DNA of 64,000 bases. Source: Streptomyces sp. NBC_00443. Lineage in GTDB: Bacteria > Actinomycetota > Actinomycetes > Streptomycetales > Streptomycetaceae. Position numbers and translations under genes: made by a program. The notes below the pieces were generated by a model. It had not been told where the DNA came from. It did no database searches and was given only the letters and a program-made list of their open reading frames with translations. Location: assembly GCF_036014175.1 (NCBI RefSeq), contig NZ_CP107917.1, positions 6,262,001-6,326,000 of the forward strand. Reading direction: 5' to 3'. Positions 8,588-17,936 of this stretch are shown here, piece by piece (positions within the stretch are counted from its first letter, which is position 1; each line of letters opens with the position of its first letter).

Positions 8588-9477
8588 GGCGAGGACACCC
8601 GCGGCCCGCCCGGCTCGGTCTGCACCGCCAGCCGGAAGCCGACCCCGCGCAGGGTCTGGATCCACGCCGGGTGACCCAACTTCTTCCGCAGTGCCGCGAC
8701 ATGGACGTCCAGCGTCTTGGTCGGACCCTCGTAGTGCGGGTCCCACACCCGGTCCAGGATCTGCTGTCGTGAGTAGACCGCGCCGGGATCCTCGGTCAGC
8801 AGCGCCAGCAGCTCGAACTCCTTCGGGGTGAGGGTGACGGGGACCTCGCCGACCCAGACCTGACGGGTGCGGCGGTCGACGACGAGCGGGCCGGGGGCGT
8901 ACGGGGGTGAGGGGGCGCGTTCGTCGTACGACGGGCCCGGCGCGGTCTCGCGCGACAGGGGTGCGGGTGGCGGGGTGGTGATCGCCGGCGCGGCCGCCGC
9001 TTCCGCGCGCAGCCGCTCCACCAGCGCTTCGGTACGGCCACGCTCGACCGGTGCCGCCACGGCCACCGGCGCCGTCATGCCCACCGGCTCCGCCACCGTG
9101 GTGCGCTCGGCCGGCTCCGTGCGCTGGGTCCGCCGGGTCACCGCCCGCACCCGCGCCACCAGCTCCCGCACGCTGAACGGCTTCGCCAGATAGTCGTCCG
9201 CCCCCAGCTCCAGCCCGAGGACCCGGTCGGCCTCCTCACCCCGCGCACTCAGGATGATGACCGGCACGTCCGAGATCTTCCGGATGCCCCGGCAGACGTC
9301 GATGCCGTCCATGTCCGGCAACCCGAGGTCGAGCAGGACGACATCGCCGTACGGCCTTCTCAGTCCCTCGGCACCGGTGGTCACGTGATCCACCGTCAGG
9401 CCGAAGTGGCCGAGGCCCTCGGTGAGCGGTTCGGCGATCGTCTCGTCGTCCTCGATGAGCAGCACTCGTATGCCCAT
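8584..9477 (-). CDS. OmpR-family response regulator
   Basis: About 297 residues. The receiver domain (1-120) has the acidic pair 'EDDE', the phosphorylated Asp at about 50 in 'LLDLGLPDMDG' and the conserved Lys in 'DDYLAKPF'. The winged-helix output domain at the C-terminus has 'VTLTPKEFELLALL' and 'DVHVAALRKKLG'. An unusual Ala/Pro/Glu-rich linker of about 80 residues separates the two, where OmpR proteins normally have about 10. ATG at 9477 gives the standard receiver start 'MGIRVLLIEDDE'. It is the first gene of the operon with the kinase and diverges from the carbonic anhydrase gene. Confidence 0.92.
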   Translation of the reverse strand: MGIRVLLIEDDETIAEPLTEGLGHFGLTVDHVTTGAEGLRRPYGDVVLLDLGLPDMDGIDVCRGIRKISDVPVIILSARGEEADRVLGLELGADDYLAKPFSVRELVARVRAVTRRTQRTEPAERTTVAEPVGMTAPVAVAAPVERGRTEALVERLRAEAAAAPAITTPPPAPLSRETAPGPSYDERAPSPPYAPGPLVVDRRTRQVWVGEVPVTLTPKEFELLALLTEDPGAVYSRQQILDRVWDPHYEGPTKTLDVHVAALRKKLGHPAWIQTLRGVGFRLAVQTEPGGPRVSSP

Positions 9478-9669
9478 GCGTCCTGTCTCTCGGTGAATTT
9501 GCATTCTCTGCCCTGACGTCGACACGCTACAAGAGACAAGCGCTTGCGGGGAGTTGCGACAAAGAATGTCCAATTACTGGACGCGCTCTGGCCTTTACTT
9601 AACCTTCCTCTGGTGCGGGCTCCTCTACGGTGCTGTGAACTGGCCGAACTCCCCACCGAGGAGACATCG

Positions 9670-10275
9670 TTGAAGGCGCTGCTGGACCGTGCCCGCTCGT
9701 TCAAGCGACGGGTCGATTTCGAGAACCGTGAATACCGGAAACTGGCCGAGGGGCAATATCCCGAGGCACTCTTCATTGCCTGCTCGGACTCACGGGTCAT
9801 ACCGGCCCTGATTACCGGAGCACGGCCCGGAGAGATATTCGAGCTGCGAAACGCGGGCAATATCGTGCCGCCGTACGGCAGCCCTGGTGCCTCCGGCGAG
9901 GCGGCCACCATCGAGTACGCACTGGAGGTGCTCGGGGTTCAGGACATCGTCGTGTGCGGTCACTCACACTGCGGCGCGATGGGCGCGTTGAAGTCCGGCG
10001 ACGACCTGACCGCGCTGCCGGGCGTGGACGCCTGGCTGCAGCTGGCCCGCCCCGAACTGGCGCCGGTCCTCGACGCCGCCTCGGACGACCCGTCGCTGCC
10101 GGACGTGGCTCAGGGCAATGTCGTCAACCAGCTTGCCGTACTGCGGACTTACCCGGTGGTGCGGCAGCGGCTGGACGGGGGGCGGCTGCGGCTGCACGGC
10201 TGGTACTACGAGGTCGACACCGGGCGGCTGCACGAGCTGGAGGACGACGGCCGGTTCCGGGTGCATGCCGGATGA
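9670..10275 (+). CDS. beta-class carbonic anhydrase
   Basis: About 201 residues. It catalyses reversible hydration of CO2 to bicarbonate. Zinc ligands and the catalytic dyad are visible: 'CSDSR' (Cys38, Asp40, Arg42) and 'GHSHCGAM' (His98, Cys101). TTG at 9670 is preceded by GAGGAGA at a good distance, and the protein then begins 'MKALLDRARSFKRR' as in related enzymes; the longer frame from 9544 runs through the promoter region. The stop overlaps the start of the SulP gene (ATGA at 10272-10275), so the two are coupled and probably work together in bicarbonate supply. Confidence 0.92.
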   Translation: MKALLDRARSFKRRVDFENREYRKLAEGQYPEALFIACSDSRVIPALITGARPGEIFELRNAGNIVPPYGSPGASGEAATIEYALEVLGVQDIVVCGHSHCGAMGALKSGDDLTALPGVDAWLQLARPELAPVLDAASDDPSLPDVAQGNVVNQLAVLRTYPVVRQRLDGGRLRLHGWYYEVDTGRLHELEDDGRFRVHAG

Positions 10276-12047
10276 GCGGGGCGCATGCGCGCGGGCGTAC
10301 GCGCACGAAGGTGGGCATGCCGCGGATCGGGGGCGCCGCGAAGCCGCCGACGGGCAACGGGGCGACCGGGGGTGGCGTCAAGCCGTCGGGCAACGAGGGC
10401 CACGGGGGCAACGGGGCCGCCCGGGCCGCCGGGGGTGCGAAGCTCGACCTCGCCAACGAGATCACCGCCTCCCTCGTCGTCTTCCTCGTCGCCCTCCCTC
10501 TCTGCATCGGCGTCGCCGTCGCCTCCGGCGTCCCCGCCGAACTCGGGATCATCTCCGGGGTGATCGGCGGCCTGGTCGTCGGCGCGGTGCGGGGCAGCAC
10601 GCTCCAGGTCAGCGGGCCGGCCGCCGGGCTCGCCGCGCTGGTCGCGGAGACGGTGCTGGAGCTCGGCGTGGCGATGCTCGGCGTGATCGTCCTGTTCTCG
10701 GGCATCCTGCAGATCGTCCTCGGCGTCGTACGCCTGGGCCGGATGTTCCAGGCGATCTCCCTCGCGGTGGTCCAGGGCATGCTGGCCGGCATCGGACTGC
10801 CGCTGATGTTCAGCCAGGCCTACCCGATGGCCGACGCCAAGGCCCCCGGCACGCCGATCGAGAACATGGCGGGCATCCCGGGCCTGTTCGCGGACATCCT
10901 CACCAGCCCCCAGGCGATGATCGCCACGCTGCTCGGCGTCGCCACGATCGTGCTGAGCTTCCTGTGGAAGAAGGTGCCGGGCCCGGCGAAGAAGGTCCCG
11001 GCCGCGCTCGTGGCGGTCGGCATCGGCATCGCGGTCGCCGCGCTGCCCGGCGTGGACGTGAAGACGCTCCAGGTCGGCAATCTGGTGGCGTCGGTGCAGG
11101 TGCCGGGAGCCGAGCAGTTCGCGGGCCTCGCGGAGCCCGCGGTCATCACGGCCATCCTCACCTTCACGGTCATCGCCTCGGCGGAGAGCCTGTTCACCGC
11201 GGCCGCCGTGGACCGTATGCACAGCGGCCCGCGCACCCGCTACAACACCGAACTCATCGCCCAGGGCGCAGGCAACACCGTCGCGGGCATCCTCGGCGCC
11301 CTCCCGATCACCGCAGTCGTCGCCCGCAGCTCGGCGAACGTCCAGGCCGGCGCCAAGACCCGCATCTCCCGCACCCTGCACGGTCTGTGGCTGCTGGCGT
11401 TCGCGCTGCTGCTGCCGCAGGTCCTGGCCCTGATCCCGATCTCGGTGCTGGCGGGCGTCCTCGTGCACAGCGGCTGGAAGCTGTTCGCGCCGGACGAGTT
11501 CCCGAAGATGTGGCGGCAGGACCGGGGGGAGTTCGTGGTGATGACGACCACGACGCTGGTCATCGTGGCGACCGCGCTGCTGGAGGGCGTCCTGATCGGC
11601 CTCGCCGCCGGGATCGTACTGGCCGCCCTGCGCATGTCCCGGACGGTGATCCGGCAACACGTCGAGGACGACACCGCGAAGGTCGTCATGGCCGGCAACG
11701 CCACCTTCCTACGGCTGCCGCAGGTCATCGAGGCACTGGAGAACGCGGCGGCTTCGGGCAAGCCGCGCATCCGCCTGGACCTGACCGGCGTGACCCATCT
11801 GGACCACGCCTGCCGCAGCCAGGTGGAGGAGTTCACGGCGCAGCAGCGGGGACTGGGGATGCGGGTGGAGCTGCTGATGCCGGGACCGGCGAGGACAGAG
11901 ACACCCGTCGTCGCGACACCGGCTCCCACACCGCCTGCATCGTCGGCCCCCGGCCCGGACGCCGAGTGGTTCTACCTGGACACCCGGCCGCCGTCCGACG
12001 GCCACGCAGACCATGCGGAGAGCTACTTTCCGGTCACGTCACGTTAG
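10272..12047 (+). CDS. SulP-family anion transporter with STAS domain
   Basis: About 591 residues. A Gly/Lys-rich hydrophilic N-terminus of about 55 residues precedes a multi-pass membrane domain starting 'EITASLVVFLVALPLCIGVA'. SulP signatures 'GIISGVIGG' and 'LQVSGPAAGLAALV' are present. A STAS domain occupies about residues 470-545 ('TGVTHLDHACRSQVEEF'). SulP proteins carry sulfate, bicarbonate or related anions, often with Na+ or H+. Translation coupling to a carbonic anhydrase points to bicarbonate, in agreement with similar gene pairs in other bacteria; this is inference from context. The C-terminal tail is proline-rich and probably disordered. Confidence 0.9.
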   Translation: MSGAHARGRTRTKVGMPRIGGAAKPPTGNGATGGGVKPSGNEGHGGNGAARAAGGAKLDLANEITASLVVFLVALPLCIGVAVASGVPAELGIISGVIGGLVVGAVRGSTLQVSGPAAGLAALVAETVLELGVAMLGVIVLFSGILQIVLGVVRLGRMFQAISLAVVQGMLAGIGLPLMFSQAYPMADAKAPGTPIENMAGIPGLFADILTSPQAMIATLLGVATIVLSFLWKKVPGPAKKVPAALVAVGIGIAVAALPGVDVKTLQVGNLVASVQVPGAEQFAGLAEPAVITAILTFTVIASAESLFTAAAVDRMHSGPRTRYNTELIAQGAGNTVAGILGALPITAVVARSSANVQAGAKTRISRTLHGLWLLAFALLLPQVLALIPISVLAGVLVHSGWKLFAPDEFPKMWRQDRGEFVVMTTTTLVIVATALLEGVLIGLAAGIVLAALRMSRTVIRQHVEDDTAKVVMAGNATFLRLPQVIEALENAAASGKPRIRLDLTGVTHLDHACRSQVEEFTAQQRGLGMRVELLMPGPARTETPVVATPAPTPPASSAPGPDAEWFYLDTRPPSDGHADHAESYFPVTSR

Positions 12048-12132
12048 CATCACGGGTCCTTCATATCTCCTCCGCAACTGCGGCCCCTGGCTACGTTCGT
12101 CACCTCACGCACGACCAGGGAAGGACCCTCCC

Positions 12133-12543
12133 GTGAACCTGCTCCGCAAGCCCGGCGCCATCGTCGTCGCCGCGCTGGCGCTGGCCGCACTGCCGGCCAC
12201 CGCCGCTGCCCATGACGGTGACCACCCGTTCAAGAACTGCACCGAGGCCTACGCCAACGGGCACTCCGACATCCCGAAGGGCGACGAGCACTACGGCTCC
12301 CACCTCGACCGGGACGGCGACGGCCTCGGCTGCGACAACCCGCCCGCCGGCTTCGTCCCGGCCGACGACAAGCCCGGCGAGGCGGGGGCGGAATCGGAAG
12401 CGGAGAACGGCACCGACCTCGCCGCGACCGGCGGCGACGACAGCACCCCGTACCTGGCGGCGGGCGGTGCGGCCGCTCTGCTCGCCGGCGGTGGGGTGCT
12501 GGTGGCGGTGCGCAGGCTGCGCCGGACGGACGCCCGCTCGTAG
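12133..12543 (+). CDS. secreted excalibur protein with sortase-type LAxTG anchor
   Basis: About 136 residues. A signal peptide (1-26, ending 'ATAAAHD') is followed by an excalibur domain ('FKNCTEAYANG', 'LDRDGDGLGCDN'). An acidic linker leads to 'LAATGG', a hydrophobic segment and an Arg-rich tail, which is the arrangement of class E sortase substrates in Streptomyces. It is likely attached to peptidoglycan and binds calcium. GTG at 12133 gives the signal peptide directly. The sortase seen at 20.1 kb is class F-like, so the sorting enzyme for this protein is probably elsewhere. Confidence 0.82.
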   Translation: MNLLRKPGAIVVAALALAALPATAAAHDGDHPFKNCTEAYANGHSDIPKGDEHYGSHLDRDGDGLGCDNPPAGFVPADDKPGEAGAESEAENGTDLAATGGDDSTPYLAAGGAAALLAGGGVLVAVRRLRRTDARS

Positions 12544-12581
12544 GCTGGGACGAAGTCGTCCACATCCGGAAGGAGCTCCTC

Positions 12582-13508
12582 ATGCCCGGCTGGAACGCAC
12601 AGCACATCCCCGACCAGAGCGGACGCGTCGCCGTCGTCACCGGTGCCAACAGCGGGCTCGGGTACGTCACGGCGCGGGAGCTGACCCGCAAGGGTGCCCG
12701 GGTGGTGCTCGCGTGCCGGAGCGAGGTGCGGGGGGCGGCTGCCGAGGCGCGGATGGTCTCCGAAGTGCCGGACGCGCAGGTCGAGTTGAGGCGGCTGGAC
12801 CTCGGGGACCTCGGCTCCGTGCGGGAGTTCGCCGCGTCCCTGCCCTACGACCGTCTCGACCTGCTCGTGAACAACGCCGGTGTGATGGCGTTGCCGTACG
12901 GCACCACGGCGGACGGCTTCGAGACGCAGTTCGGGGTCAACCACCTGGGGCACTTCGCGCTCACCGGGCTGTTGCTGCCCGCGCTGCTGGGTGTGCCCGG
13001 CGCGCGGGTGGTGACCGTCTCCAGTCCGCTGCACGCGATGTCCAACATCGACATCGACGACCTCAACAGCGAGCGCCGGTACCGGCGTTGGATCGCCTAC
13101 GGCCGGTCCAAGACCGCCAACCTGCTGTTCACGCACGAGCTGGCCCGCAGGCTGGAGGGGCAGGGGGCGGGGGTGGTGGTGGCCGCCGCTCATCCCGGGT
13201 ACGCGGACACCAATCTGCAGACCGCGGGGCCGCGGATGGCGGGGAGCCGGGCGAGCGAGTGGTTCGCGCGCCTCGGCAACCGCGTCTTCGCCCAGTCCGC
13301 CGAGGCCGGCGCCCTGCCCACTCTGTACGCCGCGACCGCCCCTGACGTCCGCCCCGACTCCTTCACCGGCCCCTCCATCGCCGGCTGGCGCGGCTCACCC
13401 GTCCCGTCCCGGCGTGCGCCCTGGACCCGCAACGACCGGGCGGGCGAGCTGCTCTGGGAGGCTTCGGAGCGGCTGACCGGGGTGGTGTACGACGACCTGA
13501 AGGTGTGA
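12582..13508 (+). CDS. short-chain dehydrogenase/reductase
   Basis: About 308 residues. It has the Rossmann nucleotide motif 'TGANSGLG', 'NNAGVMALPYG', the serine strand 'VVTVSSPLHA' and the catalytic 'YGRSK' (Tyr173, Lys177). It resembles the retinol/WW-domain-oxidoreductase-like branch common in actinomycetes. The substrate is unknown. GGAAGGAG precedes the ATG by about 8 bases. It is a single gene, convergent with nirD. Confidence 0.88.
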   Translation: MPGWNAQHIPDQSGRVAVVTGANSGLGYVTARELTRKGARVVLACRSEVRGAAAEARMVSEVPDAQVELRRLDLGDLGSVREFAASLPYDRLDLLVNNAGVMALPYGTTADGFETQFGVNHLGHFALTGLLLPALLGVPGARVVTVSSPLHAMSNIDIDDLNSERRYRRWIAYGRSKTANLLFTHELARRLEGQGAGVVVAAAHPGYADTNLQTAGPRMAGSRASEWFARLGNRVFAQSAEAGALPTLYAATAPDVRPDSFTGPSIAGWRGSPVPSRRAPWTRNDRAGELLWEASERLTGVVYDDLKV

Positions 13509-13547
13509 GCACGAGGCCCCCTTCACGAGGGCACCCCACGAGCCCCG

Positions 13548-13901
13548 CTACCCGGCAGCCCGCACCTCGTACGCGGTCACCCGCACCCCCTCGTCGTCCA
13601 GGCACTCACCGGTCTCCAGGTCGAAGCGCTGCTTCAGCAGGGGAGAGGCGACGAACGGCCGGCCCTGGTGGGTGCCGGTCAGGCCCCGGGAGAGGACCGC
13701 GGCGCCGCCGAACGGGTCACGGTTGTCGATGGCGTACAGCCGGCCGGCGCGGTCGCGGAACAGGGCCACCTGGCCGCCGTCCGGCAGCAGGGCCGCCACG
13801 CCGCGGCCGGGGAGCAGGTGGATGAGGTCGCAGACCGTCAACCAATCCGTTCCCAGGCGTACTTGGACCTTCAGGTCGGTCGTCTCGGGTGCCAGGGTCA
13901 T
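13548..13901 (-). CDS. nirD: nitrite reductase small subunit NirD
   Basis: About 117 residues. It has a Rieske-like fold without the iron-sulfur ligands, as is usual for NirD ('LPDGGQVALFRDRAGRLYAI', 'HQGRPFVASPLLKQRFDL'). It is the small subunit of the cytosolic NAD(P)H-dependent assimilatory nitrite reductase. The ATG at 13901 overlaps the nirB stop by 4 bases, so it is coupled to nirB. It is the last gene of the leftward nitrite operon. Confidence 0.9.
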   Translation of the reverse strand: MTLAPETTDLKVQVRLGTDWLTVCDLIHLLPGRGVAALLPDGGQVALFRDRAGRLYAIDNRDPFGGAAVLSRGLTGTHQGRPFVASPLLKQRFDLETGECLDDEGVRVTAYEVRAAG

Positions 13902-16504
13902 CGCTGGGCGCTTCCTTCCAGGGGGCGGTGGCCGATGGTCAGCAGCGGCAGGTCGGGCTTGATCTGGTCGCGCTCGGGGACGAAGCCGACGACCGGGTCG
14001 GGGGTGTCGGGGGCGTTCACGAAGGACACGAACCGGGCCAGCTTTTCGGGGTCGTTGATGGTCTCCGACCACTCGTCGCGGTAGTTGGCGACATGGGCCG
14101 CCATCAGGGACTCCAGCTCCTCGCAGATGCCGAGGGAGTCCTCGACGACCACGTCACGCACATGGTCCAGGCCGCCGGGGATCCGCTCCAGCCACACGCT
14201 CGTGCGCTCCAGGCGGTCCGCCGTGCGGATGTAGAACATCAGGAACCGGTCGATCAGGCGGATCAGCTCGGCGTCCGACAGGTCCTGGGCCAGCAGGTCG
14301 GCGTGGCGCGGGGTCGCGCCGCCGTTGCCGCCGACGTAGAGGTTCCAGCCGTTGGCGGTGGCGATCACGCCGAAGTCCTTCGACTGGGCCTCCGCGCACT
14401 CCCGCTGGCAGCCCGACACCGCCGACTTCAGCTTGTGCGGCGAGCGCAGGCCCCGGTAGCGCAGCTCCAGGTCGATCGCCATGCGGACGGAGTCCTGGAC
14501 GCCGTAGCGGCACCAGGTCTGCCCGACGCACGACTTCACCGTGCGCAGCGACTTGCCGTAGGCGTGACCGGACTCGAAGCCCGCGTCCACCAACCTGGCC
14601 CAGATGAGGGGGAGTTGCTCGACCCTCGCGCCGAACATGTCGATGCGCTGACCGCCGGTGATCTTCGTGTAGAGACCGAAGTCGCGGGCGATCTCGCCGA
14701 TCACGATCAGCCCCTCCGGGGTGATCTCACCACCGGCGATACGCGGTACGACCGAGTACGAACCGTTCTTCTGGATGTTGGCGAGGAAGTGGTCGTTGCT
14801 GTCCTGCAGCGCCGCCTGCTCGCCGTCCAGGACATAGCCGCTCGCGCCGATCGTGGGTGCCAGCGACGCGATGACCGACCCCACCGCCGGCTTGCAGATC
14901 TCGCAGCCGTCGCCGCCCCGGGCGCCGTCACGGCCGTAGCGGTCCAGCAGGTCCTGGTAGGTGTTGATACGCAGGGCGAGGACGATCTCGTACAGCTCCT
15001 CGCGGGTCTGCGAGAAGCAGCCGCACAGGCCCTTGTCGACCTCGACGCCGGACGCCTCCAGCTCCGCGGTGACCAGCTGGCCGAGGACCTTGACGCAACT
15101 GCCGCAGGTCGTACCGGCCTTGGTGCACTTCTTCACCTCGGGCACGGTGGTGCACTGGTGGTCGGTGACCGCCTCGCGGATGGCGCCCTTGCGGACGTTG
15201 TTGCAGGAGCAGATGATCGCGTCGTCCGGCAGCGCGGACGGGCCGAGCTGGGCGGGGGCCCCGGCACTGGCCGGCAGCACCAGGGACTCGGGCGAGACCG
15301 GCGGCACCGAGCCGGTGAACGCCTTCAGCGTGCCGTACGCGTCCGCGTCACCGACAAGGATGCCGCCCAGCAGCGTGCCGTCGCGGCCGATGACCAGCTT
15401 CTTGTACAGACCGGCGCGGGAGTCGGAGTACACGACGTCCAGGCAGTCGTCAGTGGTGCCGTGCGCGTCACCGAAGGAGGCGACATCCACGCCGAGCAGC
15501 TTCAGCTTTGTCGACAAGTCGGCGCCGACGAACGCGGCTTCGTCGGACGCGATCGTCGCCGCCGCCGTCTCCGCCTGCTCGTAACCGGGGGCCACCAGGC
15601 CGTACACCCGGCCGTCCGACGCCAGCGCGCACTCGCCGATCGCGAACACGTGCGGGTCGGCGACCGTACGGCACTGTTCGTCGATCGTGATGCCGCCGCG
15701 CTCGCCGACGGTGAGGCCGCAGTCGCGGGCCAGCTGGTCGCGGGGGCGGACACCGGCGCTGAACACCACCATGTCGGTGGCGAGTTCGGAGCCGTCGGAC
15801 AGCTTCATGCCGGTGACGGCGCCGTCCGAGCCGACCACGATCTCCTGCGTGCCGACGCCGGTGTGGACGGTCAGGCCCATGTTCTCGATGGTGCGCAGCA
15901 GCGCCGCGCCGCCGCCGTCGTCGACCTGCACCGGCATCAGCCGCGGCGCGAACTCCACGATGTGCGCCTCGACACCGAGTCCCTTGAGCGCACCCGCGGC
16001 CTCCAGACCCAGCAGACCGCCGCCGACCACGGCACCGCTCGTGGCCTTCGTCTTCGCGTACTCCTCGATCGCGAGCAGGTCCTCGATCGTGCGGTAGACG
16101 AAGCAGCCGGCGGCGTCCTTGTTCGGGACCGGGGGCACGAACGGGTACGAGCCGGTGGCGAGGACGAGGGCGTCGTACCCGAACATCTGGCCGGACTCGG
16201 CAGTGACCTGCCGGGCCTCGCGGTCGACGGAGACCGCCGGGTCACCGACGTACAGCTCGATGCCGTGGTCCTTGATGAACTCCATGTCGGTCATGGAGAG
16301 GTCCTCAGGCGTCTTGCCGGAGAAGTAGGAAGTGAGCGCCACGCGGTCGTACGCCGGACGCGGCTCCTCGCACAGCACGACCACGCGGTGTGTGGCGGTC
16401 AGGCCGCGCTCGGCGAGCGCCTCCAGGAAGCGCTGGCCGACCATGCCGTGGCCGACGAGCACGATCGTGGGGGTGGCCTCCGTGGCCTCCGGGGTGGCGG
16501 TCAT
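13898..16504 (-). CDS. nirB: nitrite reductase large subunit NirB
   Basis: 868 residues. It reduces nitrite to ammonium with NAD(P)H. Order of domains: FAD/NAD(P) reductase (1-300, 'VLVGHGMVGQRFLEAL'), BFD-like [2Fe-2S] segments ('CSCNNVRKGAI', 'GTTCGSCVKVLGQ'), then the siroheme and [4Fe-4S] nitrite/sulfite reductase halves with 'CVGQTWCRYGVQDS' and 'SGCQRECAEAQSKD', whose cysteines bind the cluster and siroheme. Its ATG shares one base with the stop of the upstream FAD protein gene. A GlnR-like box lies ahead of the operon, in keeping with nitrogen control of nirB in S. coelicolor. Confidence 0.96.
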   Translation of the reverse strand: MTATPEATEATPTIVLVGHGMVGQRFLEALAERGLTATHRVVVLCEEPRPAYDRVALTSYFSGKTPEDLSMTDMEFIKDHGIELYVGDPAVSVDREARQVTAESGQMFGYDALVLATGSYPFVPPVPNKDAAGCFVYRTIEDLLAIEEYAKTKATSGAVVGGGLLGLEAAGALKGLGVEAHIVEFAPRLMPVQVDDGGGAALLRTIENMGLTVHTGVGTQEIVVGSDGAVTGMKLSDGSELATDMVVFSAGVRPRDQLARDCGLTVGERGGITIDEQCRTVADPHVFAIGECALASDGRVYGLVAPGYEQAETAAATIASDEAAFVGADLSTKLKLLGVDVASFGDAHGTTDDCLDVVYSDSRAGLYKKLVIGRDGTLLGGILVGDADAYGTLKAFTGSVPPVSPESLVLPASAGAPAQLGPSALPDDAIICSCNNVRKGAIREAVTDHQCTTVPEVKKCTKAGTTCGSCVKVLGQLVTAELEASGVEVDKGLCGCFSQTREELYEIVLALRINTYQDLLDRYGRDGARGGDGCEICKPAVGSVIASLAPTIGASGYVLDGEQAALQDSNDHFLANIQKNGSYSVVPRIAGGEITPEGLIVIGEIARDFGLYTKITGGQRIDMFGARVEQLPLIWARLVDAGFESGHAYGKSLRTVKSCVGQTWCRYGVQDSVRMAIDLELRYRGLRSPHKLKSAVSGCQRECAEAQSKDFGVIATANGWNLYVGGNGGATPRHADLLAQDLSDAELIRLIDRFLMFYIRTADRLERTSVWLERIPGGLDHVRDVVVEDSLGICEELESLMAAHVANYRDEWSETINDPEKLARFVSFVNAPDTPDPVVGFVPERDQIKPDLPLLTIGHRPLEGSAQR

Positions 16505-17715
16505 CAGGAGCCTCCATCGTTGGTGAGCAGGTGGAGCAGCGGGGCGTCGTCGGGGAGCGGCTCTGCTCCCTCCCAGGCGCGGGCGAGCGCGCCGACGGTG
16601 CCGAGTTCGCCGACGAGGACCCCGCCGACCAGGCGGTCGTCGCGGACGACGACCTTTCGGTAGGTGCCGCGGGTGGCGTCGGTCAGCTGGACGACGTCGT
16701 CGCCGGGCCGGGCCTCCGTCTCGCCGAACGCGGCGAGGTCGAAGAAGCCCTCACCGGCAAGCGTCAGCCGGGTCAGCGCCCGGGTGCCGGTGTAACGGGC
16801 GGTGCCGTGCCCCGCCAGCAACTCGGCCAGGACGTCGGCCTGTTCGAGCGCGGGTGCGGCCAGCCCGTACACGGTGCCGTCGTGCTGCGCGCAGTCGCCG
16901 ACGGCCCGGATGTGCGGGTCGGACGTACGGAGCTCGTCGTCGACGACGATCCCCTTGCGGACGTCCAGTCCCGCGAGCTGCGCGAGCCCCGCGCGCGGGT
17001 GCACCCCGCAGGCCAGGACCACGAGGTCGGCGTCGAGGGCGTATCCGTCGGCCATCTCCACCGAGCGGACCGCACCGCCGACGCAGCGCACGTCACGCAC
17101 GCGCAGGTGTGTGTGCACCTCCACGCCGAGGTCGACGAGATGGCGCCGGACCAGCTTCGAGGCGGCCGGGTCGAGCTGCCGCTCCATCAGCCGCTCGGAC
17201 TGCTGGGCGAGCACGACCTGCGCGCCGCGCAGCGCCAGGGCACGAGCGGCGGAGACCCCGAGGAGCCCGCCGCCGATCACGACCGCCCGGACACCGGGAC
17301 GTACAGCCTTGGACAGGCCCAGGCAGTCGTCCATGGTCCGGAACGCGTGCACACCCTCGGGCAGCACGTGGTCCGGCGTGAACAGACCGCGCAGGGGCGG
17401 CAGCACCGGGTTCGAACCAGTGGCCAGAACCAGCGTGTCGTATGCGATCTCCGACCCGTCCGCGAGGTGTACGGCTCGCACCTCGCGGTCGATGCCGGTG
17501 ACCCGGCCGCGCGTGAGCTCCGCCGGCGCCGGGAGAGCGATCACGTCGGGGCTGTACCGTCCGGCCAGCACCTCGGCGAGCAGCACCCGGTTGTACGGGC
17601 GGTGCTCCTCGTCGCCGACGAGCGTCACGGGCGTGCCCAGCTCGCCGAGCCGCCGGGCGAGTCGTACGCCCGCGAGGCCGGCGCCGATCACCACCACACG
17701 CGTATTCGAGGTCAT
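16504..17715 (-). CDS. FAD-dependent NAD(P)H oxidoreductase of the nitrite operon
   Basis: About 403 residues. It resembles the N-terminal reductase half of NirB: 'VIGAGLAGVRLARRLGELG', 'RPYNRVLLAEVLAGRY', the second dinucleotide fold 'VIGGGLLGVSAARAL' and 'VVDDELRTSDPHIRAVGDCA'. It lacks any siroheme or ferredoxin-like part. As first gene of the operon it probably feeds electrons to nitrite or nitrate reduction. ATG at 17715 starts 'MTSNTRVVVIGAG'; the frame extends upstream to 17769, but that would run through the putative GlnR box. Which electron acceptor it serves is not determined. Confidence 0.88.
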   Translation of the reverse strand: MTSNTRVVVIGAGLAGVRLARRLGELGTPVTLVGDEEHRPYNRVLLAEVLAGRYSPDVIALPAPAELTRGRVTGIDREVRAVHLADGSEIAYDTLVLATGSNPVLPPLRGLFTPDHVLPEGVHAFRTMDDCLGLSKAVRPGVRAVVIGGGLLGVSAARALALRGAQVVLAQQSERLMERQLDPAASKLVRRHLVDLGVEVHTHLRVRDVRCVGGAVRSVEMADGYALDADLVVLACGVHPRAGLAQLAGLDVRKGIVVDDELRTSDPHIRAVGDCAQHDGTVYGLAAPALEQADVLAELLAGHGTARYTGTRALTRLTLAGEGFFDLAAFGETEARPGDDVVQLTDATRGTYRKVVVRDDRLVGGVLVGELGTVGALARAWEGAEPLPDDAPLLHLLTNDGGS

Positions 17716-17738
17716 GGCGTCGAGCGTGCGGTGCGGGT

Positions 17739-17776
17739 GTTTCCCGACCGCATCACGACTGTTTCCCACGAGGAAC
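17739..17776 (-). promoter_or_regulatory. GlnR-like box ahead of the nitrite reductase operon
   Basis: On the minus strand four five-base sites are spaced exactly 11 apart: GTTCC (17772-17776), GAAAC (17761-17765), GATGC (17750-17754) and GAAAC (17739-17743). The published Streptomyces GlnR consensus is gTnAc-n6-GaAAc-n6-GtnAC-n6-GAAAc. Both b-sites match perfectly, the first a-site matches 4 of 5. It ends 24 bases before the start codon. Confidence 0.7.
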
Positions 17777-17936
17777 GCTGCCCTCAGCGGGGGCGCGGAG
17801 GCGGTGTGAGGGTTCGGAGGTCGCGAAGAGGGCGGGCTGTGAGGTCGGCCCGGTGCGGTCCGGTGCCGTTGCCCGAACCTCAGAAGCTCCTCATGTACAT
17901 GGACGGCACACGCATCGTCTGCCTAGGGTCGCGATC

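Noticed and set aside
13889..16663. 924-codon open frame antisense to nirB
   Set aside because: Same artefact: the minus strand carries all NirB motifs.
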